Assembly: GCF_018224925.1 (NCBI RefSeq)
Contig: NZ_JAGTUF010000001.1
Span: forward strand, 1-64,000
DNA: 64,000 nucleotides
DNA from: Magnetospirillum sulfuroxidans
GTDB lineage: Bacteria; Pseudomonadota; Alphaproteobacteria; Rhodospirillales; Magnetospirillaceae
Direction of reading: 5' to 3'
Shown here: piece after piece, positions 37,575 to 47,069 of the stretch
Layout of the letters: each line of letters opens with the position of its first letter
Position numbering within the stretch: position 1 is the stretch's first letter
Notes under the pieces: generated by a model
Databases searched by the model: none
Told to the model about the DNA's origin: nothing
The model's input: the letters and a program-made list of their open reading frames with translations, nothing else
Made by a program: the position numbers and the translations under genes

Positions 37575-38060
37575 ATGAGCGAAGACGAAACGCTGCGTTA
37601 CGATAAAATGGTGGAAGACGCCCTGCGCGGCGTCGTGCGCGAAGCCTTGATTAAGACGGCCCGCGACGGATTGTTCGGCGACCATCATTTCTATATCACT
37701 TTCCGCACCCATTTCCCCGGCGTGCAGGCGGCTGACCACATCCTGGCCCGCCATCCCGAGGAGATGACCATCGTGCTTCAGCACCAGTTCTGGGGGCTGG
37801 AGGCGGCGGAAACTTTCTTCCGTGTCAGTCTGTCCTTTTCCGGCAAGACCGAAACTCTGATCATCCCCTATGCCGCCATCACCGGCTTTGCCGATCCATC
37901 GGCCAAGTTCGGTCTGCAATTCCAGGCGCTTGACGGCGATGACGACGACATCGACGAGCCCGAGGAAGAGATCGGTGAAACTGAATCCGCCCCGGTGGTG
38001 GACATTCCCGCCGATGCCGAGGGCAAGGTCATTGCCCTTGATGCTTTCCGCAAGAAATAA
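37575..38060 (+). CDS. sspB: Alphaproteobacterial SspB-type ClpXP adaptor
   Basis: A 161-residue adaptor that binds ssrA-tagged proteins and hands them to ClpXP. It has the family core (HFYITFRTHFPGV, PEEMTIVLQHQFWGL, FSGKTETLIIPYAAITGFADPS), an acidic linker (DDDDIDEPEEE) and a C-terminal ClpX-binding tail VIALDAFRKK. The gene directly follows ssrA, so the tagging RNA and the adaptor that reads its tag are encoded side by side. ATG 37575 is the only sensible start. Confidence 0.94.
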   Translation: MSEDETLRYDKMVEDALRGVVREALIKTARDGLFGDHHFYITFRTHFPGVQAADHILARHPEEMTIVLQHQFWGLEAAETFFRVSLSFSGKTETLIIPYAAITGFADPSAKFGLQFQALDGDDDDIDEPEEEIGETESAPVVDIPADAEGKVIALDAFRKK

Positions 38061-38185
38061 AGCCGTTGCGCGTCCAATACTTGACGCATGACTGAAAAAG
38101 GTGTTTGACCAAGGTCGGTAACCCTACCCGACAAGGGTGGGGCGTGCCTACCCATTTCCACCTCGGCCCGAGGATGCGCAAAGCC

Positions 38186-39802
38186 ATGACCGATTTCGTC
38201 TATCAGGAGCTGTTCCCGCTCTCCCACGATGACACGCCCTATCGCAAGATCACTTCCGACGGAGTCGGGACCGCCAGCTTCAACGGCCAGGACGTGGTCA
38301 CCGTGACGCCGCAAGCGATCACCCGGCTGACCTTCGAAGCGATCAAGGATACTTCGCACCTGTTGCGTCCGGCGCATCTGGCTTCGCTGCGCGGCATTCT
38401 TGATGACGCCGAGGCTTCGGCCAACGACAAATTCGTCGCTTATGATCTGCTGAAGAACGCCTGTATCGCCGCTGGCGGCACCTTGCCCATGTGCCAAGAT
38501 ACCGGCACCGCCATCGTCATGGGCAAGAAGGGCCAGCGGGTCTGGACCGGCGCCAATGACGAGGAAGCCATTTCCCGTGGCGTGCAGCAGGCCTATACCG
38601 ACCTCAATTTGCGCTATTCGCAGACCGCCCCCCTGGACATGTACGAAGAGGTCAATACCGGCACTAATTTGCCGGCGCAAATCGACCTGTACGCCACCGA
38701 GGGCGATGCCTACAAGTTCATGTTCATGGCCAAGGGCGGCGGCTCGGCCAACAAGACCTTCCTCTATCAGCAGACCAAGGCGCTGCTCAATCCGACCAGC
38801 TTGCTGAAATTCCTGGACGCCCAGATCCGCACCCTCGGCACTTCGGCCTGCCCGCCTTACCATTTGGCCATCGTCATCGGCGGCCTGTCGGCGGAAATGG
38901 CGCTGAAGACGGTCAAGCTGGCTTCGGCCAAATACCTGGACAGCCTGCCGACCAGCGGCAACAAGCAGGGCCGTGCCTTCCGCGACGTGGAACTGGAACA
39001 GGTGGTGTTGAAGCTGACCCAGGACATGGGCATCGGCGCCCAGTTCGGCGGTAAGTATTTCTGCCACGACGTCCGCGTCGTCCGTCTGCCGCGCCATGGG
39101 GCGTCGTGCCCGGTGGCCATCGGCGTGTCGTGCTCGGCCGACCGTCAGATTTTGGGCAAGATCACCAAGGACGGCGTTTATGTCGAGGCCTTGGAGCGCG
39201 ATCCGGCCAAGTATCTGCCGGACGTGGACGGCTCGAAGCTGTCGGGCGAGGTGGTCAAGATCGATCTCAATCGGCCCATGGATGAGATCCGCAAGACTTT
39301 GTCGCAATACCCGATCAAAACCCGGGTCAGCCTGACCGGGCCGATGATCGTCGCCCGCGATATCGCCCACGCCAAGCTGAAGGAACGCTTGGATCGCGGT
39401 GAAGCTCTGCCGGAATACTTTAAACAAGCGGGTGTCTATTACGCCGGTCCGGCCAAGACGCCGACCGGCATGGCCTCGGGCTCGTTCGGTCCGACCACCG
39501 CCGGCCGCATGGATTCCTATGTTGATCAGTTCCAGGCCGCTGGCGGCTCGATGCTGATGATCGCCAAGGGCAATCGCTCTCAGGCGGTCACCGATGCCTG
39601 TAAGAAGCATGGCGGCTTCTATCTGGGGTCAATCGGCGGCGCCGCCGCCCGTCTGGCCCAGGACTGCATCAAGAAGGTGGAAGTGGTGGAATATCCCGAA
39701 TTGGGCATGGAAGCCATCTGGCGCATCGAAGTGGTCGATTTCCCCGCCTTCATCGTCGTCGATGACAAGGGCAACGATTTCTTCGCCGAATTCGCTCACT
39801 GA
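38186..39802 (+). CDS. fumA: Fumarate hydratase class I (4Fe-4S)
   Basis: A 538-residue enzyme interconverting fumarate and malate in the TCA cycle. Both the alpha and beta regions are fused: [12 protein letters not shown] (CQDTG motif region) in the N-terminal half and [17 protein letters not shown] in the C-terminal half. Cysteines in LPMCQDTG and other sites coordinate the oxygen-sensitive 4Fe-4S cluster. I chose ATG 38186; ATG 38174 has its GAGG too close. FumA and FumB cannot be distinguished by sequence alone. A terminator follows the stop. Confidence 0.94.
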   Translation: MTDFVYQELFPLSHDDTPYRKITSDGVGTASFNGQDVVTVTPQAITRLTFEAIKDTSHLLRPAHLASLRGILDDAEASANDKFVAYDLLKNACIAAGGTLPMCQDTGTAIVMGKKGQRVWTGANDEEAISRGVQQAYTDLNLRYSQTAPLDMYEEVNTGTNLPAQIDLYATEGDAYKFMFMAKGGGSANKTFLYQQTKALLNPTSLLKFLDAQIRTLGTSACPPYHLAIVIGGLSAEMALKTVKLASAKYLDSLPTSGNKQGRAFRDVELEQVVLKLTQDMGIGAQFGGKYFCHDVRVVRLPRHGASCPVAIGVSCSADRQILGKITKDGVYVEALERDPAKYLPDVDGSKLSGEVVKIDLNRPMDEIRKTLSQYPIKTRVSLTGPMIVARDIAHAKLKERLDRGEALPEYFKQAGVYYAGPAKTPTGMASGSFGPTTAGRMDSYVDQFQAAGGSMLMIAKGNRSQAVTDACKKHGGFYLGSIGGAAARLAQDCIKKVEVVEYPELGMEAIWRIEVVDFPAFIVVDDKGNDFFAEFAH

Positions 39803-39824
39803 TTTCGCCGAACATCCAAGCAAA

Positions 39825-39852
39825 GGGGCGCCGTCGATGGCGCCCCTTTTTT
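39825..39852 (+). terminator. Intrinsic terminator after the fumarase gene
   Basis: GGGGCGCC (39825-39832) pairs with GGCGCCCC (39839-39846), followed by TTTTTT. The ATG at 39837 of the longest DUF983 frame lies inside this stem, which argues for a later start of that gene. Confidence 0.92.
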
Positions 39853-39872
39853 CATGGCTGGCGGCTGCCCAT

Positions 39873-40262
39873 ATGCCTGTCATGGTTCCGCCGCTGCTCA
39901 AGACCCTGTTTCGCGGATTTTCCGGTCATTGCCCTCGGTGTGGCTGTGGCCGGGTCTTGCACGCCTATCTTCGGGTGGTGGATCGGTGTAGCCATTGCGG
40001 CGAGGTTCTGGGCCATATCCGCGCCGATGACGGCCCGGCCTATTTCACTTTGTTCGCCGTCGCTCATCTGGTGGTTCCGGTGGCGCTGTGGGTGGAGCGG
40101 GGATGGGCGCCGCCCATGCTGCCCTTTGTCGCCGCCGCCATGGTGGCGACCGCCGTCCTGATCGCCGTGCTGTTGCCGGCGTTCAAGGGCGCCACGGTCG
40201 CCCTGATGTGGCGCTTGCGTCTGCGGGGCGACGAACATCAAGGCGACGGCGTGCCCGATTAA
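39873..40262 (+). CDS. DUF983 zinc-ribbon membrane protein
   Basis: A 129-residue protein with a zinc-ribbon-like pair, CPRCG and CSHCG about 20 residues apart, followed by two membrane helices ([35 protein letters not shown]). This is the DUF983 pattern, of unknown function and often near oxidase or membrane-biogenesis genes. I chose ATG 39873 because the upstream ATG lies in the fumarase terminator hairpin; ATG 39882 is also possible. Confidence 0.82.
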   Translation: MPVMVPPLLKTLFRGFSGHCPRCGCGRVLHAYLRVVDRCSHCGEVLGHIRADDGPAYFTLFAVAHLVVPVALWVERGWAPPMLPFVAAAMVATAVLIAVLLPAFKGATVALMWRLRLRGDEHQGDGVPD

Positions 40263-40293
40263 ACCTACTCTCAGCCTGTGCTATGATCGGCTC

Positions 40294-40716
40294 ATGGCTG
40301 ATTTCGACGCACCGCCATTGCGCCGTTGGGCGATGTTTTTCCTGGGCTGGATGTTCACCGGCCTGGGGGTGATCGGTATTTTCCTGCCGCTGCTGCCGAC
40401 AACGCCGTTTCTGTTGCTGGCGTTGTGGTGTTTTGCCCGTTCATCCCGGCGGTTTCATTCCTGGTTGCTGCATCATCCTTTGCTGGGACCGCCGCTGAAG
40501 GCGTGGGAACTGCATCGGATCATCCCGATCAAAGCCAAAATCATTTCTGTCACCAGCATGAGCGCGGCCATGGTGTGGATGGTCGGCTGGTCCAACGCGC
40601 CGTGGGCGGCCATGGCCGGCATGGGGGGCGTCTGCGCCTATGGGGCTTGGTTCGTGCTCAAACATCCCTCGACTATAGAAAGCGCGGCTGCTCCGGCGCG
40701 CCGCGAAGCCCCTTGA
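40294..40716 (+). CDS. DUF454 (YbaN-like) inner-membrane protein
   Basis: A 140-residue protein with the DUF454 signature: [21 protein letters not shown] near the start and [26 protein letters not shown] next, with three membrane segments. The function of the family is unknown. The stop lies 44 bp inside the 3' end of the opposite-strand photolyase gene, so the two coding sequences overlap tail to tail. Confidence 0.88.
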   Translation: MADFDAPPLRRWAMFFLGWMFTGLGVIGIFLPLLPTTPFLLLALWCFARSSRRFHSWLLHHPLLGPPLKAWELHRIIPIKAKIISVTSMSAAMVWMVGWSNAPWAAMAGMGGVCAYGAWFVLKHPSTIESAAAPARREAP

Positions 40717-42040
40717 ACGCGGCCAAGGCGCGCGTGCGGGCGGCGGCGTGGTCGATCATCGGCGGTGGATAGCCAGGAACCCGGCCCAGTTTCCAGGGCT
40801 GATGGATCACCGCCGTGGACAGATGCGCCAGTTCCGGCACCCAATTGCGTACATAGCTGCCATCGGGGTCGAATTTCTCGCCTTGGGTCACCGGATTGAA
40901 GATGCGGAAAAACGGCGCGGCATCGGCGCCGCTGCCGGCCACCCATTGCCACGAGGCGGCGTTGCTGGCTGAATCGGCATCGACCAAGGTGTCCCAGAAC
41001 CATTCCTCGCCCGCTTGCCAGGGGATCAGCAAATCCTTGATCAGAAACGAGGCGACGACCATGCGGACGCGGTTATGCATCCAGCCGGTGGCCCATAATT
41101 GCCGCATGCCGGCATCGACGATGGGATAGCCGGTGCGGCCCATCTGCCACTGGCGCAGGGCGGCCGGGTCGTCGCGCCAGGGAAAGGCGGCGAATTCCCG
41201 GCGCAGCGGCACCTGTGGCAGGGTTGGATGGTTGGCCAGCAGGTGGCGGCTGAATTCGCGCCAGCCCAATTCCTTCAAAAAAGTCCGCACGCCGTCGTCG
41301 GGCGGCACGGCCTGTGCCGCGTGCCAGATTTGCCGGGGTGAGATTTCGCCAAAGGCCAGATGCGGCGACAGGCGCGAGGTGGCGTCGTGGTCGGGGCGGT
41401 CGCGTTGGCGGTGATAGGCCTGCACCGGACCATCGAGAAAAGCGCCCAGCAGGGTGGTGGCCCCGGCTTCGCCCGGCCGCCAGGCACTGGCCATGGAACG
41501 CCACCACTCCAATTTCGGCATCAGTCCCAGGGCGTTCAGCTCCAGGCCGGGGCAGGGGGCCACATGCAAAGCGGCAGGGGCCGGCAGCGGTCGGGCTGGC
41601 GGCGGCAGGGCCAGGGCGGCGCGCCAAAAGGCGGTGAAGACTTGGAACTGACCGCCGCTTTTGCTGCGAACGCTGCCCGGCGCGAACAAGGTATCGCCGG
41701 GAAAAATGCGGCACGGCACGGTCAGCGCCGCCTGCACGCGATCCTCGACGGTGCGCAAGACCGGATCGGCCGATTGGTTCCAATAAACCGCACGGGCGCC
41801 GCAGGCCAGGGCCAATCGGGGGATTTCCTGTTCCGAGCGGCCCAAGGCCAGGGTGACGCCGCCAAGCTGGGCGAGGGATTGGTGCAGCCACCAGCGCGAA
41901 GCGCCGCCAAAGGGGCGGCCGCCTTGTTCGTCCAGGCAAAAGGCCAGCACCACCGGGCCTTCGGCGGCGGCGGCGGCCAAGGCGGGGTGATCGGCGAGGC
42001 GGAGGTCGCGGCGCAGCCAAATCAGGATGGGGGCGGTCAT
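40673..42040 (-). CDS. phrB: Deoxyribodipyrimidine photolyase (class I)
   Basis: A 455-residue flavoprotein that splits UV-induced pyrimidine dimers using blue light. The N-terminal alpha/beta antenna domain ([16 protein letters not shown]) and the helical FAD domain ([50 protein letters not shown]) are intact. The [13 protein letters not shown] segment is the usual C-terminal signature. Its start overlaps the PdeM-like stop by 4 bp, so it is the last of a three-gene minus-strand set HIT, PdeM-like, photolyase. Confidence 0.94.
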   Translation of the reverse strand: MTAPILIWLRRDLRLADHPALAAAAAEGPVVLAFCLDEQGGRPFGGASRWWLHQSLAQLGGVTLALGRSEQEIPRLALACGARAVYWNQSADPVLRTVEDRVQAALTVPCRIFPGDTLFAPGSVRSKSGGQFQVFTAFWRAALALPPPARPLPAPAALHVAPCPGLELNALGLMPKLEWWRSMASAWRPGEAGATTLLGAFLDGPVQAYHRQRDRPDHDATSRLSPHLAFGEISPRQIWHAAQAVPPDDGVRTFLKELGWREFSRHLLANHPTLPQVPLRREFAAFPWRDDPAALRQWQMGRTGYPIVDAGMRQLWATGWMHNRVRMVVASFLIKDLLIPWQAGEEWFWDTLVDADSASNAASWQWVAGSGADAAPFFRIFNPVTQGEKFDPDGSYVRNWVPELAHLSTAVIHQPWKLGRVPGYPPPMIDHAAARTRALAAFKGLRGAPEQPRFL

Positions 42041-42624
42041 GGGGCGGGCTCCAGGCGGGCGCGGGCGCGGGTGACGATGCGGCCGCGCACCAGCATCACG
42101 GCTTGAAACGGGCGGCGGAACAAGGACAGGAAGGCCGGATTCATCACCTCGATGCCGTATGGTCGCGGACCAAAGGCCGGCAGGGCCAGACGACGGCCAT
42201 CAATGATGAAAGCCGGCCAGGTGGCGCCGTCGTGACGAGCCAGCGGCGAGGGCTGGGCGATGATTTCGCCGCCCTTGGTCGCCGTGCCAGCATTGAGGCG
42301 GAAGGTCAGCGGCGCCAGAGTCAATTCATCCTCGACCCAGATCCATTCGTGTTCGCGCCGCAGGCGGGCAAGTTCGCCGCATTCGCGTGGGGGCACTTTC
42401 TCCGCCGCCAGCAAGGCCGGCAGGGCTTGGCCCAGCCAGACGATGGTGCGTGGCCGGCGCTGGCGGGCCAAGGTCGCCAGCCGACGGATGGCCTCGGCCG
42501 CCGCTTGCGGCGCGGCGCGGGCGTCAGCGGCATCAATGGGGTCGGCCACCGCCAACAATTGCCGTTGCGGCCAGATCAGCGCGCCGCTGAGGTCAGGCAG
42601 CAGATGGACACCGTTCAGCAGCAT
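42037..42624 (-). CDS. Degenerate PdeM-like metallophosphoesterase lacking metal ligands
   Basis: A 195-residue protein that follows the plan of PdeM, the DNA-repair-associated phosphoesterase: the LLPDLSGALIWPQRQLLAVAD entry, the PRTIVWLG strand, and the C-terminal LALPAFGPRPYGIEVMNPA segment. At the family positions of DxH, GD, GNH(D/E) and GHxH the protein has DPID, GQAL, no GNH, and AQPS. All catalytic metal ligands therefore appear lost. A binding or structural role is more likely than catalysis. It is coupled to phrB (4-bp overlap) and starts 1 bp from the HIT gene stop. Confidence 0.7.
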   Translation of the reverse strand: MLLNGVHLLPDLSGALIWPQRQLLAVADPIDAADARAAPQAAAEAIRRLATLARQRRPRTIVWLGQALPALLAAEKVPPRECGELARLRREHEWIWVEDELTLAPLTFRLNAGTATKGGEIIAQPSPLARHDGATWPAFIIDGRRLALPAFGPRPYGIEVMNPAFLSLFRRPFQAVMLVRGRIVTRARARLEPAP

Positions 42625-42625
42625 G

Positions 42626-43039
42626 TTAATTGGTGTCGTCGGTCAGCGCCGCGATCAATTGAGGCATATGACGGGCGAGAAACTCGGAATTATAGGAAGC
42701 GGGGGGCTGAAAGCCGAACACCGGCTTGGGCCAGGCCGGATCGTCCTGGAAGCGGGCGATAACATGGATGTGCAGTTGCGGCACCATGTTGCCAAGGGCG
42801 GCCACGTTCATCTTGTCGGCGCCGCTCAGGTTCTGCAAACGCCGCGAGGCGGCGGCGATTTCCTTGATCAGCAATTCCTGATCACCGCCATCCAGTTCGT
42901 GAATTTCGGTGATGCCGTGGCGGCGCGGCACCAGGACCAGCCAGGGCCAAGAGCATTCGTTCATCAACAAAATCCGGCACAGCGGCCAGTCGATCACCGG
43001 GATGGTATCGGCATTAAGACGGGGGTGCAGCTCGAACAT
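42626..43039 (-). CDS. HIT-domain protein (histidine triad variant)
   Basis: A 137-residue HIT-superfamily protein. The triad is Q-L-H-I-H-V-I (QLHIHVIARF), so the first His of HxHxHxx is Gln, with the catalytic middle His kept. This Q variant occurs in several bacterial HIT proteins. The family hydrolyses or transfers nucleotides (for example dinucleoside polyphosphates or AMP-lysine). GGGAG precedes ATG 43039. It is the first gene of the HIT, PdeM-like, phrB set. Confidence 0.88.
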   Translation of the reverse strand: MFELHPRLNADTIPVIDWPLCRILLMNECSWPWLVLVPRRHGITEIHELDGGDQELLIKEIAAASRRLQNLSGADKMNVAALGNMVPQLHIHVIARFQDDPAWPKPVFGFQPPASYNSEFLARHMPQLIAALTDDTN

Positions 43040-43114
43040 TTGAAAGCTCCCAATTGCCACTGGCTATGTTTTCGCGGTATCACCAGAGCTGACGCCCACT
43101 TTGAAGAGAATGTG

Positions 43115-44302
43115 ATGCGCCGTCGCCGGTCCCGCCACCATACAGAATCCAATTTTCCCGCCGGAGCTTTCGGCACGCTGCCTCGGCTAGTGCTGTTGTT
43201 GGCCGTGTTGTTGCCCGTCGCCGAATGGGGCGCAAGCCTGATCATCAATCGCGTCGATGCGTCGTCGCGGGCGGTGAAGCTGTCCGACAAGGACATCGCC
43301 AAGCTTTACGACAGCGCCGAACCCGGACGCTATCGCGAAGTGCTGGAGGAAACGCCGCAATCGCGTGACGGCATTTACGCGCCGCTGATCGAATATCGCA
43401 TGCCTGCGCGCCAAGGCAAGCATGTGACGGTATCCGAAGGCGGAATTCGCGGCGGTGTGATCGGCGATGCCGGGGCGCGGGTCGCGGTGTTCGGCGGAGG
43501 CTCGGTGTTCGGCCATGGCTTGGCCGATGGCGAAACCATTCCCGCCGTCGTGGCGGCGACGCTGTCGCGCAATGGGAAGGCGGCGCGGGTGGAAAACCGG
43601 GGGGTCCCCGGCTGGTACTCGACCCAAGACCGTGTCGCCTTTGCCGAGATGCTGGCCACCGGCGACAAGCCGGACGTGGCTGTCTTTGTCCATGGCCTGG
43701 ATGATTTCCTGCATTGCAGCAAGCCCGAGCGCACCGCCTGGAGCCATCGTCTGGCCTTGGCCGATATTCCGGTCAGCGTCGAAACCTTGGTTCGTCAATC
43801 GGCGCTGGCCAGTTTGTTCCGGGGGCTGTTCGGCATCCCCGAGCCGGGGCGCACGGTGGAGCTTGAAGCCGAATGCGTCAGCGATGCTCAGGTCGAATCC
43901 TCTTTGGCCCGGCTGGACGCCAATCGCCGCCTGATCTCCGCCATGGCCGAACGCTTTGGCGTCAAGGTCTTGTTCGTGCAACAGCCGGTTCCCACCTTCC
44001 ACTACGACAACGCCAAGCGGGCGTTGCCGTTGCGGCCCGAGCAGATGGCCCCCTACGTGGCCACCGCCAAGGCCTATGCCCGCCTGGCCGAGATGCGCGG
44101 AACAGGCAAGCTGTGGGAGCAAGACATGCTGTGGTTGGCCGAATTGGAGCCGGCGGAAGGCAACGCCTATATCGACCCGGTCCATTATTCCCCGGTTTTC
44201 GCCAAATTGATCGGTGAGACCATGGCCAAACGCGTCGGCGACATGCTGCCGGGGCCGCTGCCCGAAGCTGTTTCCCCCGTCGCCGTGCCGGCGGCGCAGT
44301 GA
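43115..44302 (+). CDS. Membrane-anchored SGNH/GDSL-like hydrolase
   Basis: A 395-residue protein with a single N-terminal membrane anchor (LPRLVLLLAVLLPVAEWGASLII) and an extracytoplasmic SGNH-like domain. Block I is GGGS130VFGHG, block V is D354-P-V-H357. At the block III GxND position I read HGLDD, Asp in place of Asn. Such proteins act on acyl groups of polysaccharides or lipids; the substrate is unknown. ATG 43115 has GAAGAGA upstream. It overlaps the next gene's GTG start (GTGA). Confidence 0.75.
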   Translation: MRRRRSRHHTESNFPAGAFGTLPRLVLLLAVLLPVAEWGASLIINRVDASSRAVKLSDKDIAKLYDSAEPGRYREVLEETPQSRDGIYAPLIEYRMPARQGKHVTVSEGGIRGGVIGDAGARVAVFGGGSVFGHGLADGETIPAVVAATLSRNGKAARVENRGVPGWYSTQDRVAFAEMLATGDKPDVAVFVHGLDDFLHCSKPERTAWSHRLALADIPVSVETLVRQSALASLFRGLFGIPEPGRTVELEAECVSDAQVESSLARLDANRRLISAMAERFGVKVLFVQQPVPTFHYDNAKRALPLRPEQMAPYVATAKAYARLAEMRGTGKLWEQDMLWLAELEPAEGNAYIDPVHYSPVFAKLIGETMAKRVGDMLPGPLPEAVSPVAVPAAQ

Positions 44303-45180
44303 TTAACCGTTCGTTCCTGCTGCTGCTGTTGCCGCCGCTATTTTGGGCCGGCAACGCGCTGTTGGCCCGGGCCACCGCCGGCGACCTGCCGCCGGTGGCT
44401 TTGGCCTTCTGGCGCTGGATTTTGGCGCTGGCGCTGATCCTGCCGTTTACCGGCCGTGATCTGTGGGCCAGCCGGGGTATTTTGTGGCGGCATTGGCGGC
44501 CGGTTCTGGGCATGGCCCTGACCAGCGTCGCCGCCTATAACACCTTGCTGTATCTGGCGGTGCAGACCACCACCGCCATCAACGCCACCTTGGTGGGCAC
44601 GGCGCTGCCGATCATGGTGTTGCTGTTGGCGCGGCTGTGGCTGGGGGACCCGATTCGGCCGCGCCAGACCCTGGGCATGGCGGTATCGATCATTGGTCTG
44701 CTGACGGTGGTGACGCGGGGCGAGCCGGCGCGGCTGGCCACCTTGACCCTGACGCCGGGCGACGGGCTGATGCTGTTGGCCTCGGCGTCGTGGGCGACCT
44801 ATTCGGTGATGCTGCGCCGCTTTCCCATCCCGGTGCGCGGCTTCACCTTGCTGACGGCGCTGATCGTCTTGGGCTGGCTGATGATCTTGCCGTTCTATCT
44901 GTTCGAACTCAGCCTTGGCTACACGGTTCACCTGCGGCCGATGACCCTGGGGGTGATCGCCTATACCGCCGTCTGTGCTTCGTTGCTGGCGTATTATTTC
45001 TGGAATTTGGGCGTGGCCTCGGTGGGGGCGCCGACCGCCGGTCTGTTCGCCAACCTGATTCCGCTGTTTACCGCCATCTTGGGCGTGGCGCTGCTGGGCG
45101 AGACTTTCGCCTGGTTCCATGCCCTGGGCGGGGGGCTGATCTTCGCCGGGATCGCCTTGGCCACCATGCGCCGGCGTTGA
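44299..45180 (+). CDS. DMT-family (EamA) transporter
   Basis: A 293-residue protein with ten predicted membrane helices in two EamA repeats. It begins at GTG 44299, overlapping the preceding stop. The first repeat has FWAGNALLARATAG, and the second ends with the LIPLFTAILGVALLGETFAWFHALGGGLIFAG segment. EamA carriers export metabolites or amino acids; the substrate is not deducible. It is translationally coupled to the SGNH-like gene. Confidence 0.88.
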   Translation: MINRSFLLLLLPPLFWAGNALLARATAGDLPPVALAFWRWILALALILPFTGRDLWASRGILWRHWRPVLGMALTSVAAYNTLLYLAVQTTTAINATLVGTALPIMVLLLARLWLGDPIRPRQTLGMAVSIIGLLTVVTRGEPARLATLTLTPGDGLMLLASASWATYSVMLRRFPIPVRGFTLLTALIVLGWLMILPFYLFELSLGYTVHLRPMTLGVIAYTAVCASLLAYYFWNLGVASVGAPTAGLFANLIPLFTAILGVALLGETFAWFHALGGGLIFAGIALATMRRR

Positions 45181-45308
45181 CGAACACGTGCATCGCAGGT
45201 TTGCGTATCAAGCCGTTGCGTCGGCGGGCGTGTGTCGCCAGAATGCACCGCCATCATGCAATGTCGTGGCCGGGTCGCCGGTCATGCAGAGCCAAAGCGG
45301 GAGGATGA

Positions 45309-47069
45309 ATGGTTCCGCCGAATTCCGGCCAGACCATTGCCGAACAATGTTTCGGCAGTGCCACGGCTTCACCTGAATTGGATTGGACGCAGGCGCGTCA
45401 CGCTTTGGGTGGACCGGGCATTGGGGAAATGAATATCGCCCATGCGGCGCTGGATCGTCATGTCGCCGAGGGACGTGGCGATCGGCCGGCCTTGCTTAGT
45501 CTGGGGCGGCGTTACGAGAAACGCCACCTTTCCTATGCCCAGCTTGCCGATCTGTCGGCGCGGCTGGCCGCGGCCCTGGCCGCGCGCGGCATCGGCGCCG
45601 GCGACACGGTGGCGGTGCTGACCGGCCGTTCGGTCGAGTTGTACGTGGCCGCCTTTGGCTGCTGGAAGATCGGGGCGGTGTTCTGCCCGCTGTTTTCCGC
45701 TTTTGGTCCGGGGCCGTTGAAGTCGCGGCTGGAATTGTCCGGGGCCAAGGCGCTGATCGCCACCGAGGATTTGTATCGCCGCAAGGTCGCCGGCCTGCGT
45801 GCGTCGCTGCCCGATCTGTCCCTGGTTCTATTGGTGGGCGAGGATGGGCGGACGGTGACCGGTGCCGATGGCGAGGATTTCAACACGGCCATCGCCGCCG
45901 CCACCCCCGCCGCCACCGCCGCGACGGCGCCGGAAACTCCGGCCTTTTTGCATTTCACCAGCGGCACCACCGGCACCCCCAAGGGGGTTTTGCACTCGCA
46001 TTCCGCCGTCATTGCCGAGACCTTGACCGCCCGTCAGGTCTTTGGACTGGTCCCCGACGATGTCTATTGGTGCACCGCCGATCCGGGCTGGATCACCAAT
46101 ACCGCCTATGCCCAGATCGCGCCCTTGGCCAATGGCTGCATGGTGGTGGTCGACGAGGCTGATTTCGATCCGCGTCGCTGGTACGGCATCTTGAAGGATG
46201 AAAAGGTGACGGTGTGGTACACCACGCCGACCAATATCCGCATGATGATGCGCTATGGCGCCGCCTTGGCCCGCTCGTATAAGGAAAATTCGCTGCGGGT
46301 CGCCGCCAGCGTCGGCGAGCCGCTGAACCCCGAGGCGGTGGCCTGGGGGGAAAAGGCCTTGGGCGTGCCGTTCCTTGATACCTGGTGGCAGACCGAAACC
46401 GGGGCTATCGCCATCGCCAATTGTCCCGGCCGGGCCAAGGCCGGCAGCATGGGCATGCCGCTGCCCGGCGTCCAGGCCGCGGTGATCGACCGCGATCTCT
46501 CTCGCATTACCTCGGTCGAACGGGTGGATGAGGTGGGGGAATTGGCCTTGCGCGCCGATCTGCCATCCATGTTCACCGCCTATATGGGCGAGGGCGCCCA
46601 TTACGATTCATCCTTCGTCGATGGTTGGTATCTGACCGGTGATCTGGTGCGCCGCGATGCCGATGGCTGCTTTTGGTTCGTCGGCCGTGCCGATGACATG
46701 ATCAAATCGGCGTCGCACACCATCGGCCCGTTCGAGGTGGAATGCGGCCTGATGGATCATCCGGCCGTGGCCGAAATCGGCGTCGTCGGCAAGCCCGATC
46801 TGCTGCTGCGCGAGGTGCCGGTGGCGTTCATCTCGCTCAATCCCGGCTTTGAAGCCGGCGAGGCGCTGCGCATCGAATTGCTGACCTTTGCCCGCCAATG
46901 CCTGGGCGCCACCCTGGCGCCACGGGAAATCCACTTTGTCGAAACCATGCCCAAGACCAGTACCGGCAAGATTCTGCGCCGGGCCTTGAAAGCCAAGGCG
47001 GTGGCCGAACCGGAAGAAGACGAATCGCATATCATCCCGGTCAGTCCGGGGCGCTTCGACGACGAATAA
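45309..47069 (+). CDS. acsA: AMP-forming acyl/acetyl-CoA synthetase
   Basis: A 586-residue adenylate-forming enzyme with HFTSGTTGTPKG (P-loop-like motif), WWQTETG, GWYLTGD and the C-terminal catalytic Lys in TSTGKILRR. It activates acetate or a short carboxylate with ATP and transfers it to CoA. It is shorter than the 650-residue E. coli Acs and closer to the AcsA type. The start ATG 45309 is preceded by GGGAGG. A Pro/Ala-rich insertion (AAATPAATAATAPETPAF) is a low-complexity linker. Substrate specificity is inferred, not shown. Confidence 0.85.
   Translation: MVPPNSGQTIAEQCFGSATASPELDWTQARHALGGPGIGEMNIAHAALDRHVAEGRGDRPALLSLGRRYEKRHLSYAQLADLSARLAAALAARGIGAGDTVAVLTGRSVELYVAAFGCWKIGAVFCPLFSAFGPGPLKSRLELSGAKALIATEDLYRRKVAGLRASLPDLSLVLLVGEDGRTVTGADGEDFNTAIAAATPAATAATAPETPAFLHFTSGTTGTPKGVLHSHSAVIAETLTARQVFGLVPDDVYWCTADPGWITNTAYAQIAPLANGCMVVVDEADFDPRRWYGILKDEKVTVWYTTPTNIRMMMRYGAALARSYKENSLRVAASVGEPLNPEAVAWGEKALGVPFLDTWWQTETGAIAIANCPGRAKAGSMGMPLPGVQAAVIDRDLSRITSVERVDEVGELALRADLPSMFTAYMGEGAHYDSSFVDGWYLTGDLVRRDADGCFWFVGRADDMIKSASHTIGPFEVECGLMDHPAVAEIGVVGKPDLLLREVPVAFISLNPGFEAGEALRIELLTFARQCLGATLAPREIHFVETMPKTSTGKILRRALKAKAVAEPEEDESHIIPVSPGRFDDE

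Noticed and set aside
37868-39610. 580-residue open frame opposite the fumarase gene
   Set aside because: Antisense shadow of the class I fumarase; composition typical of reverse-complement translation.
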